From Chitinophaga oryzae (lineage in GTDB: Bacteria > Bacteroidota > Bacteroidia > Chitinophagales > Chitinophagaceae), in NCBI RefSeq assembly GCF_012516375.2, contig NZ_CP051204.2, positions 4,030,001 to 4,094,000 on the forward strand: 64,000 nt of DNA, written 5' to 3'. The position numbers were made by a program, and so were the translations under genes. The notes beneath the pieces were generated by a model that did not search any database, was not told the DNA's origin, and saw nothing but the letters and a program-made list of their open reading frames with translations. Position 1 is the stretch's first letter. Each line of letters opens with the position of its first letter. Below are positions 51,578 to 61,640 of this stretch, piece after piece.

Positions 51578-53164
51578 CTAGTACCCAGGATTCTGTTCCA
51601 GATTAGGATTGAGGTCCTTCTCTGTCTGTGGGATAGGCCACCAGTAATCGCGTTTGGGATTGAAGGTCCGTTTTTCCAGCACATTGCCGGCGAAGTCGTA
51701 GATCTCGGTGTTCAGTTCGGTCTCCGCCGTTTTCCAGCGACGGATATCACTGTAATACAAGCCTTCACCGGCGAACTCCACGCGTCTTTCGTGGCGTATC
51801 TCTTTACGCATGTCTTCTTTGGACAGGCCGGGCGCAAAATGCGGCATGCCTATACGGTCGCGGATCTGGTTGAGCGCTGCGTATACAGTGGCGTCCGGGC
51901 CAACGGCTTCATTCTGTGCTTCTGCATACATCATCAGGATGTCTGCATAACGCAGCACGATGAAGTTGATTTCAGACTGTCCGCCTTTCAGGTCTTTCTC
52001 GGCTTGTGATGGCGCCAGGGTATCATACACACTGAATTTTTTCACACCGTAACCGGTGATGGCAAAGCGGCTGGAATCCACAAATTTTCCCTGGAAGGTA
52101 TCAGTAGGAAATGTAATGGTACCTTGTAAGCGGGGATCGCGGTTCAGATAAGGGTGCCGCGGATCGTAACCGGAAGCCGGATCGGTGACAGGCAATCCAT
52201 TCTTCATGTAATACGCCTGCGCAAGGCCCAGCAACGGAGCATTGGAGTTATACTGAGCGCAGATCAGGTCGAAAGAATTGCCCTGGTTGGGGAACATGTA
52301 CTGCACGTCAAATATAACTTCCTTATTGTTTTCATTTACTTTGAGGAACAGGTTACGGTAGTTGGCAAACAGTCCGTAGCCGGTGCCGCCCAGGTCCATT
52401 ACTGCTTTGGCAGCGGCAGCGGCAGCTGCCCATTTTGCGGTATTGTTGCCAGGGTTCAGCAGCGGGCTGGCTTCATACAGCAGTACTCTTGCTTTTAGCG
52501 CCATGGCAGCGCCCTTGGTAGCCCTGCCTCTGTCGGCAGCGCCGTAGCTCAGCGGCAACGCTGCTGCTGCTTCGTCCAGGTCTTTGATCACCTGTGCCAC
52601 CACTTCTTCGCGTTTGTTGCGCGGCAGTTTGCTCTGGGTGTTCATATCCGGCGGGTCCAGGATCAGGGGGACGCCACCATAATAGTTTTGAATGGTGAAA
52701 TAGTAAAGACCACGCAGGAACAACGCTTGTCCTTTCATGATTTTCTTCTGCTTTTCGTCCATGCCGGGCACTTCGTCCACCTTTTTCAGGAACGTATTGC
52801 AACGCCCGATACCGCCGTAACAGTCGGCATAGCGGGAGCTGATAATACCACCGCTGCTGGGCATCTGCTGACCGGAAGCGATGGAATTATAGGCCATCCC
52901 GTTGGTTTTGTAGTAAGCATTGGGAGACATCGTTTCTTCCCAGAGCGCGGTGGCGTTGTTGGACCCTTTACCACCGTAAATGCCGTCATTACGCAATACA
53001 GAATAACAGCCCGTGAGCGCAGCGTTGGCAGCTTCCGGTGTTTTCCAGAAGGTCTCTTCTGTGTATTTGTCGTGCGGTTGTGTGTCCAGCAGGCTTTTGT
53101 TGCAGGCAGATGCCAGCAGGCCCATGGCTACGATCGCTATATGTATTTTGTTCATTTGGATCAT
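51578..53164 (-). CDS. SusD/RagB-family lipoprotein of the glycerol locus
   Basis: The 528-residue lipoprotein (lipobox ASACNKSLL) has the SusD fold, with RGLYYFTIQNYYGGVPLILDPPD near 155, VLRYADILMMYAEAQNEAVGP near 400 and EFAGEGLYYSDIRRWKTAETELN near 475. It starts 12 bases after the SusC stop. Sugar-binding tryptophans are not prominent, and the operon encodes no glycoside hydrolases, so its ligand may be a phosphodiester rather than a glycan. That is inference from context. Confidence 0.92.
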   Translation of the reverse strand: MIQMNKIHIAIVAMGLLASACNKSLLDTQPHDKYTEETFWKTPEAANAALTGCYSVLRNDGIYGGKGSNNATALWEETMSPNAYYKTNGMAYNSIASGQQMPSSGGIISSRYADCYGGIGRCNTFLKKVDEVPGMDEKQKKIMKGQALFLRGLYYFTIQNYYGGVPLILDPPDMNTQSKLPRNKREEVVAQVIKDLDEAAAALPLSYGAADRGRATKGAAMALKARVLLYEASPLLNPGNNTAKWAAAAAAAKAVMDLGGTGYGLFANYRNLFLKVNENNKEVIFDVQYMFPNQGNSFDLICAQYNSNAPLLGLAQAYYMKNGLPVTDPASGYDPRHPYLNRDPRLQGTITFPTDTFQGKFVDSSRFAITGYGVKKFSVYDTLAPSQAEKDLKGGQSEINFIVLRYADILMMYAEAQNEAVGPDATVYAALNQIRDRIGMPHFAPGLSKEDMRKEIRHERRVEFAGEGLYYSDIRRWKTAETELNTEIYDFAGNVLEKRTFNPKRDYWWPIPQTEKDLNPNLEQNPGY

Positions 53165-53176
53165 GATTGAATAAGA

Positions 53177-56100
53177 TTAAAAAGTGACGTTCAGGCCGCC
53201 GTTAAAAGTCTTCAGCATCGGATAACGATACAGGTTGCTCTGGTCCAGGACAGCTTCCGGATCAAAGTCTTTGTAACGGGAGAACGTCAGCAGGTTTTCG
53301 CCGTTCACAAACAGGTTCACTTTGCTGATTTTTACTTTAGACAACCATCTGTCAGGCAGGGAATAACCCAGCTGCAGGTTGCGCATTCTTACATAAGAGT
53401 TGTTACGCAGCCAGAAATCGGAACCCCGGAAGTTGTCCACGTTAGCGACACCGGTGGTCACAATCGGCAGGCGTGCGTTGGTGTTGGTAGGCGTCCAGGC
53501 GTCGGTCAGCCATTCTTTCGTAGCATTGGCGCCATTCACGAAAGGCAGGGCCAGGTTGCCCTGTGGGTAAGCTTTTACGCCGGCAATACCCTGGAAAGAG
53601 GCATTCAGCGTAATGCCTTTGTAACCGAGATTGAATCCGAAACCAAACGTCCATTTGGGAACGGAGGAAGAGGCATCCAGTATCACACGGTCGTCGCCGT
53701 TGATGATGCCATCGCCGTTGATATCCTTGTATTTGATGTATCCTGCCTTGGTCTTTCCGCTCTGGTAAGCACTTTTGCTCACCTCTTCGTCGGACTGGAA
53801 AATACCGTCTGATAACAACACATAGTAAGCATCTATCGGATGACCTGCCTGTGTAATAGTGTTACCGCTGATGACTCTTTCTCCTCTCAGGTCTACCACT
53901 TCGTTTTTATTGTAGGAAGCATTGCCGTATACATTGTAGTCGAAGTTGCCGATGTTGTTTTTGTATTGCAGCACCAGCTCTATACCGGTATTGTCTACCC
54001 GGCCTATGTTTCTTTTAGGACCGGCGAGGTTACCTACCTGTGATGGAATGGCTACCGGCCGAAGGATGCCGTCGGTGATTTTCTTATAAACATCAACGGT
54101 AACGGCTAAACGGCTTTTGAACAGGTTCATGTCCACCCCGGCGTTATAGGTGGTGGTGACCTCCCATTTAATATCGGGGTCAACAGCGGCTGTCACTGCA
54201 GCGCCGGATCCGAGTACAGGACTGGAACCGCCGAAGCTGTAGTCTTCACCCATGCTCACAGAGGGGGTGTAGCTGTACAGCGCTACGGCCTGGGTACCCA
54301 GCTGGCCTGCGGAGGCACGGAGTTTCAGTACGTCGATCAGGCTGGACTCAAAGAACGATTCTTTATCGATGCGCCATCCGGCAGAAGCGGAAGGGTAGAA
54401 GCCCCAGCGTTTTCCGGGCGCAAAGCGGGAAGAACCGTCATAACGGAACGCGGCTTCAAACAGGTACTTGCCGTCGTAGTCGTAGTTGGCGCGGCCAAAG
54501 TAAGACTCCAATACGTCGCGGTTGGGAGTGCCGGACGTGGCGTTCCAGTATACGCCGGCGTTAAGTGCATCCAGCGTGGCGTCCAGGTACCCGTACATGC
54601 TGGCCTCGAAGAAATCTTTTTCAAAGTTGTCGTAGCTGGCGCCCAGCATTACACCAAGGTTATGTTTGGTGGCAAAGGTTTTTTTCCAGTCCAGCGTATT
54701 GTAAAAGTGGATGTTCATGTCATTGTAGTCCGTTTTCACCGCACGCGGCGCTGTATTAGGATTGTTCCAGTTGATGGGGGCGTTGGTTTTAGGATCGAAT
54801 GTCTGCATCCGGGGAGTGAACTGGCTCAGTATACCATCATATTTGTCTACGCCGAATTTGATATTGTAGTTGATATCAAAAGGCAGTTTGTATTCTGCGA
54901 AAACGGTCGCAAGGAAACGTTGCACCACTTTCGTTTGCAGACCGTTGTAAGCCAGCATGCGTGGGTTTTCCCAGTTGTTGCGGCCGGAAGTTCTCATCCA
55001 GGAATTGCCATAGCGGCCGTCTGCCAGGGTATCGGTCAGGATCGGCAGGGCACGGGCCAGGTATTCCCAGGTAGAGGCGTAGAAAGGCTGTGTATAGTTA
55101 CGGTAGTAGCCGTCGAGGGTTATACCGGCTTTCAGCTTTTGGGTTACCTGCATGGAGGCGTTAAGGCCTACGGAATATTTTTTCTCATGGTTGCCGGGGC
55201 CGAAGAGGATACCATCCCTGTCGAGGTAACCCAGTGACAGTCGGTATTGGTATTTATCGGTGCTACCTGCCACGCTCAGATCATGCTTCTGAATAACTCC
55301 GTTTTTAAGCGCGATTTTATACCAGTTGTTGGAAGGGTAGGTGATCGGATCGGTCAGCATCCCTTTTTCGTATTCGGCGATCTGTGCATCTGAATAGTCG
55401 ACTTTGGTGGTCCCTTCATTGCGGTTGGCCTGGTTCTTCAGTTTCATGTACGCGATAGGATCATCGATGATGTCCGGCAGGTAGGTCGCTTTCTGCACGC
55501 CACGATAGTAGCTGTAGTTGATTTTGGACGCGCCTTTGCCTTTTTTGGTGGTCACAAGGATAACGCCGCTGGCTGCACGGGAGCCGTAGATGGCGGCGGC
55601 AGCGTCTTTCAGCACGGTAATGGACTCGATGTCGTTCGGGTTCAGTTCGTCCATGGAGTATTCAATCCCGTCTACCAGTACCAGCGGGTCGTTGCTGCTC
55701 AGCGTACCGACGCCGCGGATGCGGATGGTGCTGCGGTCAACGCCGGGCTGGCTGCTGCCGAGGTTGGTGAATACGCCGGGAACGCCCTGTAATGCATTAC
55801 TGGCGTTGGTCAGCGGACGGCCTTCCTGTTGTGCCATAGATACGGTAGTGATGGCGCCGGTCAGCGTGGCTTTTTTCTGAGTGCCATAACCTACCACCAC
55901 TACGTCGTTGAGTTTTTGGACGTCTTCTTCGAGGGTGATGGTCAGCGGGTTGGCATTGGTTACCTTGATCTCTTTCGTGAGATAACCAATGAAAGAAATT
56001 TTTAACGTAGAACCTGTGGGAGCGCTCAGTTTGAACTGTCCGTCTGCGCCGGTACTGGCGCCTTTGCTGGTGCCTGCCACCTGGATGCTGACACCGGGGA

Positions 56101-56245
56101 GTGGCGTTCCGCCGGTCCCGGTAATTTTACCGGTGATGTTTACATCCTGCGCATACAGCGATGTAAAGGAGGTAAGGATGATTCCGAGGCATAGCATAAG
56201 CATACCAGCCGGACGTAATGCCCGGAATCGTGTTCGCAATTTCAT
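53177..56245 (-). CDS. SusC/RagA TonB-dependent transporter of the glycerol locus
   Basis: The 1022-residue protein has a signal peptide (cleavage near residue 33), a carboxypeptidase-regulatory domain (GKITGTGGTPLPGVSIQVAGTSKG at about 38-62), a plug (VVVVGYGTQKKATLTGAITTVSM) and a beta-barrel ending GGLNVTF. There is no STN domain, in contrast to the heparan SusC, so it does not signal through a FecR. It begins 27 bases after the phosphodiesterase gene and is followed by its SusD partner. In Flavobacterium, similar pairs are linked with organic phosphorus uptake (recalled, not checked). The substrate is likely a glycerophosphodiester. Confidence 0.92.
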   Translation of the reverse strand: MKLRTRFRALRPAGMLMLCLGIILTSFTSLYAQDVNITGKITGTGGTPLPGVSIQVAGTSKGASTGADGQFKLSAPTGSTLKISFIGYLTKEIKVTNANPLTITLEEDVQKLNDVVVVGYGTQKKATLTGAITTVSMAQQEGRPLTNASNALQGVPGVFTNLGSSQPGVDRSTIRIRGVGTLSSNDPLVLVDGIEYSMDELNPNDIESITVLKDAAAAIYGSRAASGVILVTTKKGKGASKINYSYYRGVQKATYLPDIIDDPIAYMKLKNQANRNEGTTKVDYSDAQIAEYEKGMLTDPITYPSNNWYKIALKNGVIQKHDLSVAGSTDKYQYRLSLGYLDRDGILFGPGNHEKKYSVGLNASMQVTQKLKAGITLDGYYRNYTQPFYASTWEYLARALPILTDTLADGRYGNSWMRTSGRNNWENPRMLAYNGLQTKVVQRFLATVFAEYKLPFDINYNIKFGVDKYDGILSQFTPRMQTFDPKTNAPINWNNPNTAPRAVKTDYNDMNIHFYNTLDWKKTFATKHNLGVMLGASYDNFEKDFFEASMYGYLDATLDALNAGVYWNATSGTPNRDVLESYFGRANYDYDGKYLFEAAFRYDGSSRFAPGKRWGFYPSASAGWRIDKESFFESSLIDVLKLRASAGQLGTQAVALYSYTPSVSMGEDYSFGGSSPVLGSGAAVTAAVDPDIKWEVTTTYNAGVDMNLFKSRLAVTVDVYKKITDGILRPVAIPSQVGNLAGPKRNIGRVDNTGIELVLQYKNNIGNFDYNVYGNASYNKNEVVDLRGERVISGNTITQAGHPIDAYYVLLSDGIFQSDEEVSKSAYQSGKTKAGYIKYKDINGDGIINGDDRVILDASSSVPKWTFGFGFNLGYKGITLNASFQGIAGVKAYPQGNLALPFVNGANATKEWLTDAWTPTNTNARLPIVTTGVANVDNFRGSDFWLRNNSYVRMRNLQLGYSLPDRWLSKVKISKVNLFVNGENLLTFSRYKDFDPEAVLDQSNLYRYPMLKTFNGGLNVTF

Positions 56246-56272
56246 AGTTTGTGTTGTTTTTTTTGGTTGATA

Positions 56273-57211
56273 TTATTTGATCGCTTGTTCCAGCCTGTTG
56301 GGATAATCTGTAATGATACCGTCTACGCCCATGGCTTTTAATTGTTTCATTTCCTGTGGTTCCTGTACTGTCCAGGGCACAATCAGCATATTTTTATCAT
56401 GACATTTTTTGATCAGCTCCGGTGTCACCAGCTGATAGTGCGGATTGTAGAAGGTGGGTGTGAAGCCCAGCTGCTGCATGTTCTGTTCGAAGGTGACGTT
56501 TTTGTCGCCGGTGAGGAAGCCGAGTCTGATGTGCGGATGCGTTTTATGCAGCACCTGCAGCGGACGCATGTCAAACGACTGGATCAGCAGGCGATGGCCC
56601 AGTGGTTTCAGTTGTTTCACCGCCATCATGATCTTCATGTATTCTTCCGGTGACGGTTGTTCGGTGCCGTCTGTTTTTTCGGAAGATTTCACTTCCAGCA
56701 GGTAATATGCCGGCGGCAGGTGGTGTTTTTTCGTATAGTGCTCCACGGAGTCGATCATTTCTCCCAGCAGCGGCGCATAGGAGCGGAGCCTTTCCTGTTC
56801 CGGGAAAGCGGCGTACGGTTTTTCTCCGATGATAAAACGGCGGATGTCGGCGTAGTTCATCTGGTAGAAGGTATACTTGCTGCGTTCCGCGGCAGGGATG
56901 TCTTTTCCATCCGGCATGGTGGTATAGGACGGTGTAAAGGAGGCGTCGTGATATACGACCACCTGTCCGTCTTTGGTGATATGTACATCAAACTCGATGG
57001 TGTTGGAGCCGGTCTCCAAACCTTTGTACATGGCCGGAATGGTGTTTTCCGGCATCAGTCCCCGTGTGCCGCGGTGCCCCACTTTAAAGAAAGAAGGCAG
57101 GTCCTTGTGCTGTGCAGCGGTAGTGGACTTCGATGTTTTACAGGCTGTAAAAACAGTGGCGGCAGCTGCCATGGCACAGGCCATCAGCCGGACATTCATT
57201 TGTTTTTTCAT
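56273..57211 (-). CDS. glpQ: Glycerophosphodiester phosphodiesterase (lipoprotein)
   Basis: The 312-residue protein has a lipoprotein signal (VFTACKTSK, Cys near 24) and the GDPD TIM barrel: VGHRGTRGLMPENTIPAMYKGLETGSNTIEFDVHITKDGQVVVYHD covers the metal and catalytic residues (HRG...PENT, E-x-D, H-D), and a C-terminal part with WTVQEPQEMKQLKAMGVDGIITDYP. It releases glycerol-3-phosphate from glycerophosphodiesters. ATG 57211 was chosen from the lipoprotein signal. Position between glpF and susC links outer-membrane uptake to glycerol metabolism. Confidence 0.92.
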   Translation of the reverse strand: MKKQMNVRLMACAMAAAATVFTACKTSKSTTAAQHKDLPSFFKVGHRGTRGLMPENTIPAMYKGLETGSNTIEFDVHITKDGQVVVYHDASFTPSYTTMPDGKDIPAAERSKYTFYQMNYADIRRFIIGEKPYAAFPEQERLRSYAPLLGEMIDSVEHYTKKHHLPPAYYLLEVKSSEKTDGTEQPSPEEYMKIMMAVKQLKPLGHRLLIQSFDMRPLQVLHKTHPHIRLGFLTGDKNVTFEQNMQQLGFTPTFYNPHYQLVTPELIKKCHDKNMLIVPWTVQEPQEMKQLKAMGVDGIITDYPNRLEQAIK

Positions 57212-57294
57212 TGTTTGGTAAATTGTTACAGGTGTAAGCATTCTGATCAAACGTGGGCTATATACGTATATCCCTTATGGTTACTAAAGTCTTT

Positions 57295-58023
57295 TTATTT
57301 CAACAGCAGGTATAACGCTGCAGCCAGTACGCCGCCAGCCAGCGGGCCGGCTACCGGTATCCAGGCGTAGCTCCAGTCGCTGTGTCCTTTGCCGTTCATC
57401 GGCAGGATGGCGTGCATAATACGTGGGCCCAGGTCCCTGGCCGGGTTGATGGCGTAACCGGTGGTGCCGCCAAGGGAGAGGCCGATGGCCCACACGAGGA
57501 ACGCTACCGGTACAGCTCCGAGCGAACCGAGTCCCACGGGCGTTTTATCGGTGCCGATTTCAGCGCCGGTAAAGTAGAAGATGGTAAACAACAGCACGAA
57601 CGTTCCGGTCACTTCGCAGATAAAATTGCGCAGCGGTTTACGGATAGCCGGCTCCGTGCAGAAGCAGGCGCGTTGCAGTCCGTTGTCGGGCGTAGCGTCC
57701 AGGTGGTCTTTGTAATTGTACCATACGAGGGACGTGCCCAGCATGGCGCCTGCGAACTGGGCGAGTGCAAACATGGGCACGTCTGCCCAGTTGAACTTGC
57801 CGGCAGCGGCCAGCGCCACACTCACAGCGGGGTTGAGATGCGCGCCGCTGTAAGGACCTGCTACTACCACGCCTACATACACGCCGAGCGCCCATCCGGT
57901 GGTAATAACGATCCATCCGCCGCTGTTGCCCTTTGTTTTGTTCAGCACTACATTGGCGACTACGCCATTGCCCAGGAGGAGCAGTAATGCGGTGCCTATA
58001 AATTCAGCTAAAATCGGAGACAT
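57295..58023 (-). CDS. glpF: Glycerol facilitator (aquaglyceroporin)
   Basis: The 242-residue protein is an MIP-family channel with six membrane helices. The first NPA box is visible as GAHLNPAVSVALA at about 67 and the second as NPARDLGPRIM at about 196, and an aquaglyceroporin-type aspartate follows the second box. It lets glycerol pass through the inner membrane for phosphorylation by GlpK. It starts 38 bases after the glpK stop in the same direction. Confidence 0.93.
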   Translation of the reverse strand: MSPILAEFIGTALLLLLGNGVVANVVLNKTKGNSGGWIVITTGWALGVYVGVVVAGPYSGAHLNPAVSVALAAAGKFNWADVPMFALAQFAGAMLGTSLVWYNYKDHLDATPDNGLQRACFCTEPAIRKPLRNFICEVTGTFVLLFTIFYFTGAEIGTDKTPVGLGSLGAVPVAFLVWAIGLSLGGTTGYAINPARDLGPRIMHAILPMNGKGHSDWSYAWIPVAGPLAGGVLAAALYLLLK

Positions 58024-58061
58024 AGAGATTGATGATTTTGTTGATGGCTGTTGGTTGATAA

Positions 58062-59555
58062 TTATTGCTGAGCCCAGTGCCTGGCGGCGTCGACGGCCTT
58101 ATGCCAGCCACTGATCCATGTTTCACGATGTTGTTGCTCCAGGTTGGGAACGAATGTTTTTTCCATCTGCCACTGGCTGCGGATCTCTTCGATATTCCGC
58201 CAGTAACCGGTGGCCAGTCCTGCGAGGTAGGCGGCGCCGAGCGCGGTGGTTTCGGTGATGCCTGGCCGTACTACCCTGGCCTGCAGGATATCTGCCTGGA
58301 ACTGCATAAGAAGGTTGTTGCCGGTGGCGCCGCCGTCTACGCGCAGCTCCTGGATGCTGATACCTGCGTCGGCTTCCATGGCTTTGAGTACGTCCATGGT
58401 CTGGTAAGCGATGCTTTCCAGTGCAGCGCGGGCAATGTGGGAGGCGTTGGTGCCGCGGGTCATGCCTACGAGCGTGCCACGGGCGTGCTGGTCCCAGTAA
58501 GGAGCGCCCAGTCCGGCGAAGGCAGGCACCAGGTATACGCCGTCGTTCTGCGCAGCTCTGGCAGCCAGCGCTTCCACTTCAGAAGAAGAGCGGATGATGC
58601 CCAGGCCGTCACGCAGCCACTGCACGATGGCGCCGGCAATGAAGATGCTGCCTTCGAGGGCATAATGTGTCTGGCCATTCACTTTCCAGGCCACGGTGGT
58701 CAGCAGGTTGTTTTTGCTGAGGATGGGTTTGGGCCCGATGTTCATCAGCATAAAACAGCCGGTGCCATAGGTGTTTTTTACCATGCCCGGTTCGGTGCAC
58801 ATCTGCCCGAACAAGGCGGCATGCTGGTCGCCGGCCATACCGGAGATGGGTATTTGTTCTGCGAAAACGCCGGGAGCGGTATGACCGCATACTTCGCTGG
58901 ACTCTTTCACTTCCGGCAGCATGGAAACGGGAATGTCCAGCAGTGCCAGCAGTTCTTCGTCCCACTGTTGTGTGTGGATGTTGAACAGCATGGTGCGCGA
59001 GGCGTTGGTGATATCGGTAGCGTGAACGGCGCCATGGGTAAGGTTCCATACCAGCCAGGCGTCTACGGTGCCGAAAGCGAGTTTGCCTGCGGCAGCTCTT
59101 TCACGGGCGCCGCTGACGTTGTCCAGTATCCATTTTACTTTGGTACCGGAGAAATAGGCGTCTATCACGAGACCGGTTTTGGCCCGGATCAGTTCCTCCT
59201 TGCCGCTGGCTTTGAGCGTGTCACAGAAAGCAGCTGTACGGCGGTCCTGCCATACAATGGCGTTGTGCACCGGCTTGCCGGTTTCCCGGTCCCATACGAT
59301 GGTGGTTTCCCGCTGGTTGGTGATACCGATGGCGGCGATGTTGCCGCCTTCAAGACCTACTTTGGCCATAGCTTCGGTGGCTACGCCTATCTGGCTGCTC
59401 CATATTTCCGCCGGGTCATGTTCTACCCATCCCGGTGCGGGAAACAGCTGTGTGAATTCCTTTTGCGCTACAGAAATAATGGCTCCTGTTTTGTCAAAGA
59501 TGATGGCTCTTGAGCTGGTAGTGCCCTGATCCAGCGCCATTACGTATTTGGTCAT
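58062..59555 (-). CDS. glpK: Glycerol kinase
   Basis: The 497-residue protein is a complete FGGY-family glycerol kinase: [16 protein letters not shown] at the N-terminus (ATP-binding phosphate loop), [31 protein letters not shown] (substrate-binding residues near 82-112), [16 protein letters not shown] and [19 protein letters not shown] for the C-terminal half. It converts glycerol to glycerol-3-phosphate. It is in the same operon as glpD, 63 bases downstream, and glpF follows. Length agrees with the family. Confidence 0.95.
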   Translation of the reverse strand: MTKYVMALDQGTTSSRAIIFDKTGAIISVAQKEFTQLFPAPGWVEHDPAEIWSSQIGVATEAMAKVGLEGGNIAAIGITNQRETTIVWDRETGKPVHNAIVWQDRRTAAFCDTLKASGKEELIRAKTGLVIDAYFSGTKVKWILDNVSGARERAAAGKLAFGTVDAWLVWNLTHGAVHATDITNASRTMLFNIHTQQWDEELLALLDIPVSMLPEVKESSEVCGHTAPGVFAEQIPISGMAGDQHAALFGQMCTEPGMVKNTYGTGCFMLMNIGPKPILSKNNLLTTVAWKVNGQTHYALEGSIFIAGAIVQWLRDGLGIIRSSSEVEALAARAAQNDGVYLVPAFAGLGAPYWDQHARGTLVGMTRGTNASHIARAALESIAYQTMDVLKAMEADAGISIQELRVDGGATGNNLLMQFQADILQARVVRPGITETTALGAAYLAGLATGYWRNIEEIRSQWQMEKTFVPNLEQQHRETWISGWHKAVDAARHWAQQ

Positions 59556-59618
59556 GTTTTTCTTTTTCTGCGTGGATAATTTAATTCGCTATAGTTGACA
59601 GTGGAATTACGATGGTTG

Positions 59619-61220
59619 TTAAGCGCCTACAGGTAACTGTTCCCGTGTGCGGACGTTTTTCAGCAGGTAGTTCGCTGCCACCGCGTTGAACGCTTTAACC
59701 TGTTGTTGTTGCCAGGCTTCGTCTTTGCCCAGTTCGGCGGCCATCAGCGCGGCTACTTCCGGCGCCATGTCGATGGCTGCCTGTGCATCGAGGAAGAGTG
59801 CCCTTGTTCTTCTGGCGAGGGTGTCTTCCACCGTGCGCGCCATCTCCTGTCTTACCGCCCAGATCACCTGTGCTTTGATATAAGGCAGTCTCGGGTGCAG
59901 CGGTTTAGCCAGTTCCGGTTGTTTGGAGGCGAGGGCCTGCACCTGTGCTGCGTCGCTGCCGTATACGTCCAGCGGCGCCTGCGCCATAGGCTGCTTCTGA
60001 TAACCGTGGATACGCAGTCCTTTCGTGTTGCATTTGGCCGGGGTGATGGTACCCTGGCGGATCGCTTCGTCCACCGTGTCTTCCGCCATTTTACGGAAGG
60101 TGGTCCATTTGCCGCCGGTGATGGTGATCAGGCCGGAAGGGGCGACCATGATCTTATGGCTGCGGGATATTTCCTTGGTGCTGCCGGTATCTTTCTGCGG
60201 TGCTGCCAGCGGCCGCAGGCCTGCGAATACGCTGAGGACATCTGCGCGTGTAGGCGTGCGCGTGAGATACTGGGCGGCGGTGGCGAGGATAAAGTCAATT
60301 TCCTGTTCCAGCGCTACCGGCTCCATGCTGTGTGCTTCCAGCGGTGTGTCGGTAGTGCCCAGCAGTACTTTGTTGTGCCAGGGTACGGCGAAGAGCACGC
60401 GGCCGTCGGATGTTTTCGGGATCATGATGGCGCTGCTGCTTTGCAGGAAGGAAGCGTCGAGCACGAGGTGCACGCCCTGGCTGGGGCGTACCATCGGCCG
60501 CGCGCCGGGATTGTCCAGCTGCAGGATCTCATCCACAAATACGCCGGTGGCGTTGATGACCGTGCGGGCAGCCAGACGGAAGGATTCGCCGCTTTCCAGG
60601 TCGGTGGCGGTGACGCCGCTGACTTTCCCGTTTTCTTTCAGCAGCCCGTCTACTTTGCAGTAGTTGAGCAGCACGGCGCCGCTTTCTGCGGCTGTCTGAG
60701 CTATGTTGACCGCCAGGCGGGCATCGTCAAACTGGCCGTCGTGATAAACGATACCCCCTTTGAGGCCATCTGCCTGTATGTTGGGCAGACGGTGGGTGAC
60801 TTCATTTTTACTGATATGTTTGGACTTGCCCAGGCTAAGGCGGCCGGAAAGCAGGTCATATATTTTCAGACCGATCGTATAAAAAGGGCCCTGCCACCAG
60901 GAGTAGTGAGGAATGATAAACTGCTGGTTGTGCGCCAGGTGGGGGGCGTTGTTCAGTAACAACCCTCTTTCATACAGTGCTTCTTTCACCAGCGCCACGT
61001 CGCCCTGTGCCAGGTATCTCACGCCGCCGTGCACCAGTTTGGTGGCGCGGCTGGACGTGCCTTTGGCAAAGTCGGCCTGTTCCAGCAACAGTGTCTTGTA
61101 TCCTCTGGTAGCAGCATCCATCGCTATCCCCAGGCCTGTGGCGCCTCCTCCTATAATGATCATGTCCCAGGTACGGGCTGGCATGGATCGCAGACTTTTG
61201 ATTGATTCCGGTCGATTCAT
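59619..61220 (-). CDS. glpD: FAD-dependent glycerol-3-phosphate dehydrogenase
   Basis: The 533-residue protein begins with the FAD-binding motif IIIGGGATGLGIAMDAATRGYKTLLLEQADFAKGTSSRATKLVHGGVRYL, a strong GlpD hallmark, and has GRVLFAVPWHNKVLLGTTDT and SGLITITGGKWTTFRKMAEDTVD later. It oxidises glycerol-3-phosphate to dihydroxyacetone phosphate and passes electrons to quinones. It is the first gene of the glp run, divergent from the DeoR regulator by 420 bases. Confidence 0.95.
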   Translation of the reverse strand: MNRPESIKSLRSMPARTWDMIIIGGGATGLGIAMDAATRGYKTLLLEQADFAKGTSSRATKLVHGGVRYLAQGDVALVKEALYERGLLLNNAPHLAHNQQFIIPHYSWWQGPFYTIGLKIYDLLSGRLSLGKSKHISKNEVTHRLPNIQADGLKGGIVYHDGQFDDARLAVNIAQTAAESGAVLLNYCKVDGLLKENGKVSGVTATDLESGESFRLAARTVINATGVFVDEILQLDNPGARPMVRPSQGVHLVLDASFLQSSSAIMIPKTSDGRVLFAVPWHNKVLLGTTDTPLEAHSMEPVALEQEIDFILATAAQYLTRTPTRADVLSVFAGLRPLAAPQKDTGSTKEISRSHKIMVAPSGLITITGGKWTTFRKMAEDTVDEAIRQGTITPAKCNTKGLRIHGYQKQPMAQAPLDVYGSDAAQVQALASKQPELAKPLHPRLPYIKAQVIWAVRQEMARTVEDTLARRTRALFLDAQAAIDMAPEVAALMAAELGKDEAWQQQQVKAFNAVAANYLLKNVRTREQLPVGA

Positions 61221-61640
61221 ATTATTACGGTATTCCTTTTAATTACTTTCAAATTGTTATATTTGAGTGTAAAATAAAAGAAAATAAAACAATTCGAAAC
61301 CAAAATAGAAAAATAAACGAGAAAGTGAAATATTTTTTGGATGAAAGGAAATTGACGGTGAGCAATGGCGGGACATTTCGGGCTCTTCCAAATGAAAGAA
61401 AATACTCGATAAAAATATAATAATACAAAACAGTTTGAAATAAACTCGCAAAGGAGCAAAGGAGCAAAGAGCGCAAAGAGAGCGGAGAACCTGCTTTGCG
61501 AGCGAAAACTGTTTCTTTGCTCTCTTTGCTCTCTTTGCTGCTTTGCGAGCGAAAATTGTTTCTTTGCGCTCTTTGCACCTTAGCTCCTTTGCGAGTGAAA
61601 AAACTTGCCGATAGGTTTTAATACGTTATTTTTATGTGAT
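61221..61640. other. Divergent glpD/DeoR intergenic region
   Basis: These 420 bases separate the divergent glpD and DeoR genes. 61221-61440 is very AT-rich. TATATTTG (61257-61264) fits the -7 consensus on the plus strand but is far from the DeoR start. 61445-61595 is a large inverted repeat. I found no firm DeoR operator, though repeats of TTCGAA/GAAAG-like words are present. No gene is seen. Confidence 0.6.
61445..61595. repeat. Large composite inverted repeat between glpD and DeoR genes
   Basis: 61445-61479 and 61561-61595 are reverse complements in 33 of 35 positions. Between them, 61492-61520 and 61539-61567 are direct copies (28 of 29 bases) of a GCTTTGCGAGCGAAAA-type unit, with reiterated CTCTTTGCT words. 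The arrangement is like a small palindromic repeat element inserted in a divergent promoter region. Confidence 0.75.

Noticed and set aside
61445-61595. CRISPR array or phage repeat
   Set aside because: The repeat units are inverted and directly abutting rather than evenly spaced with unique spacers, and no cas genes are nearby.
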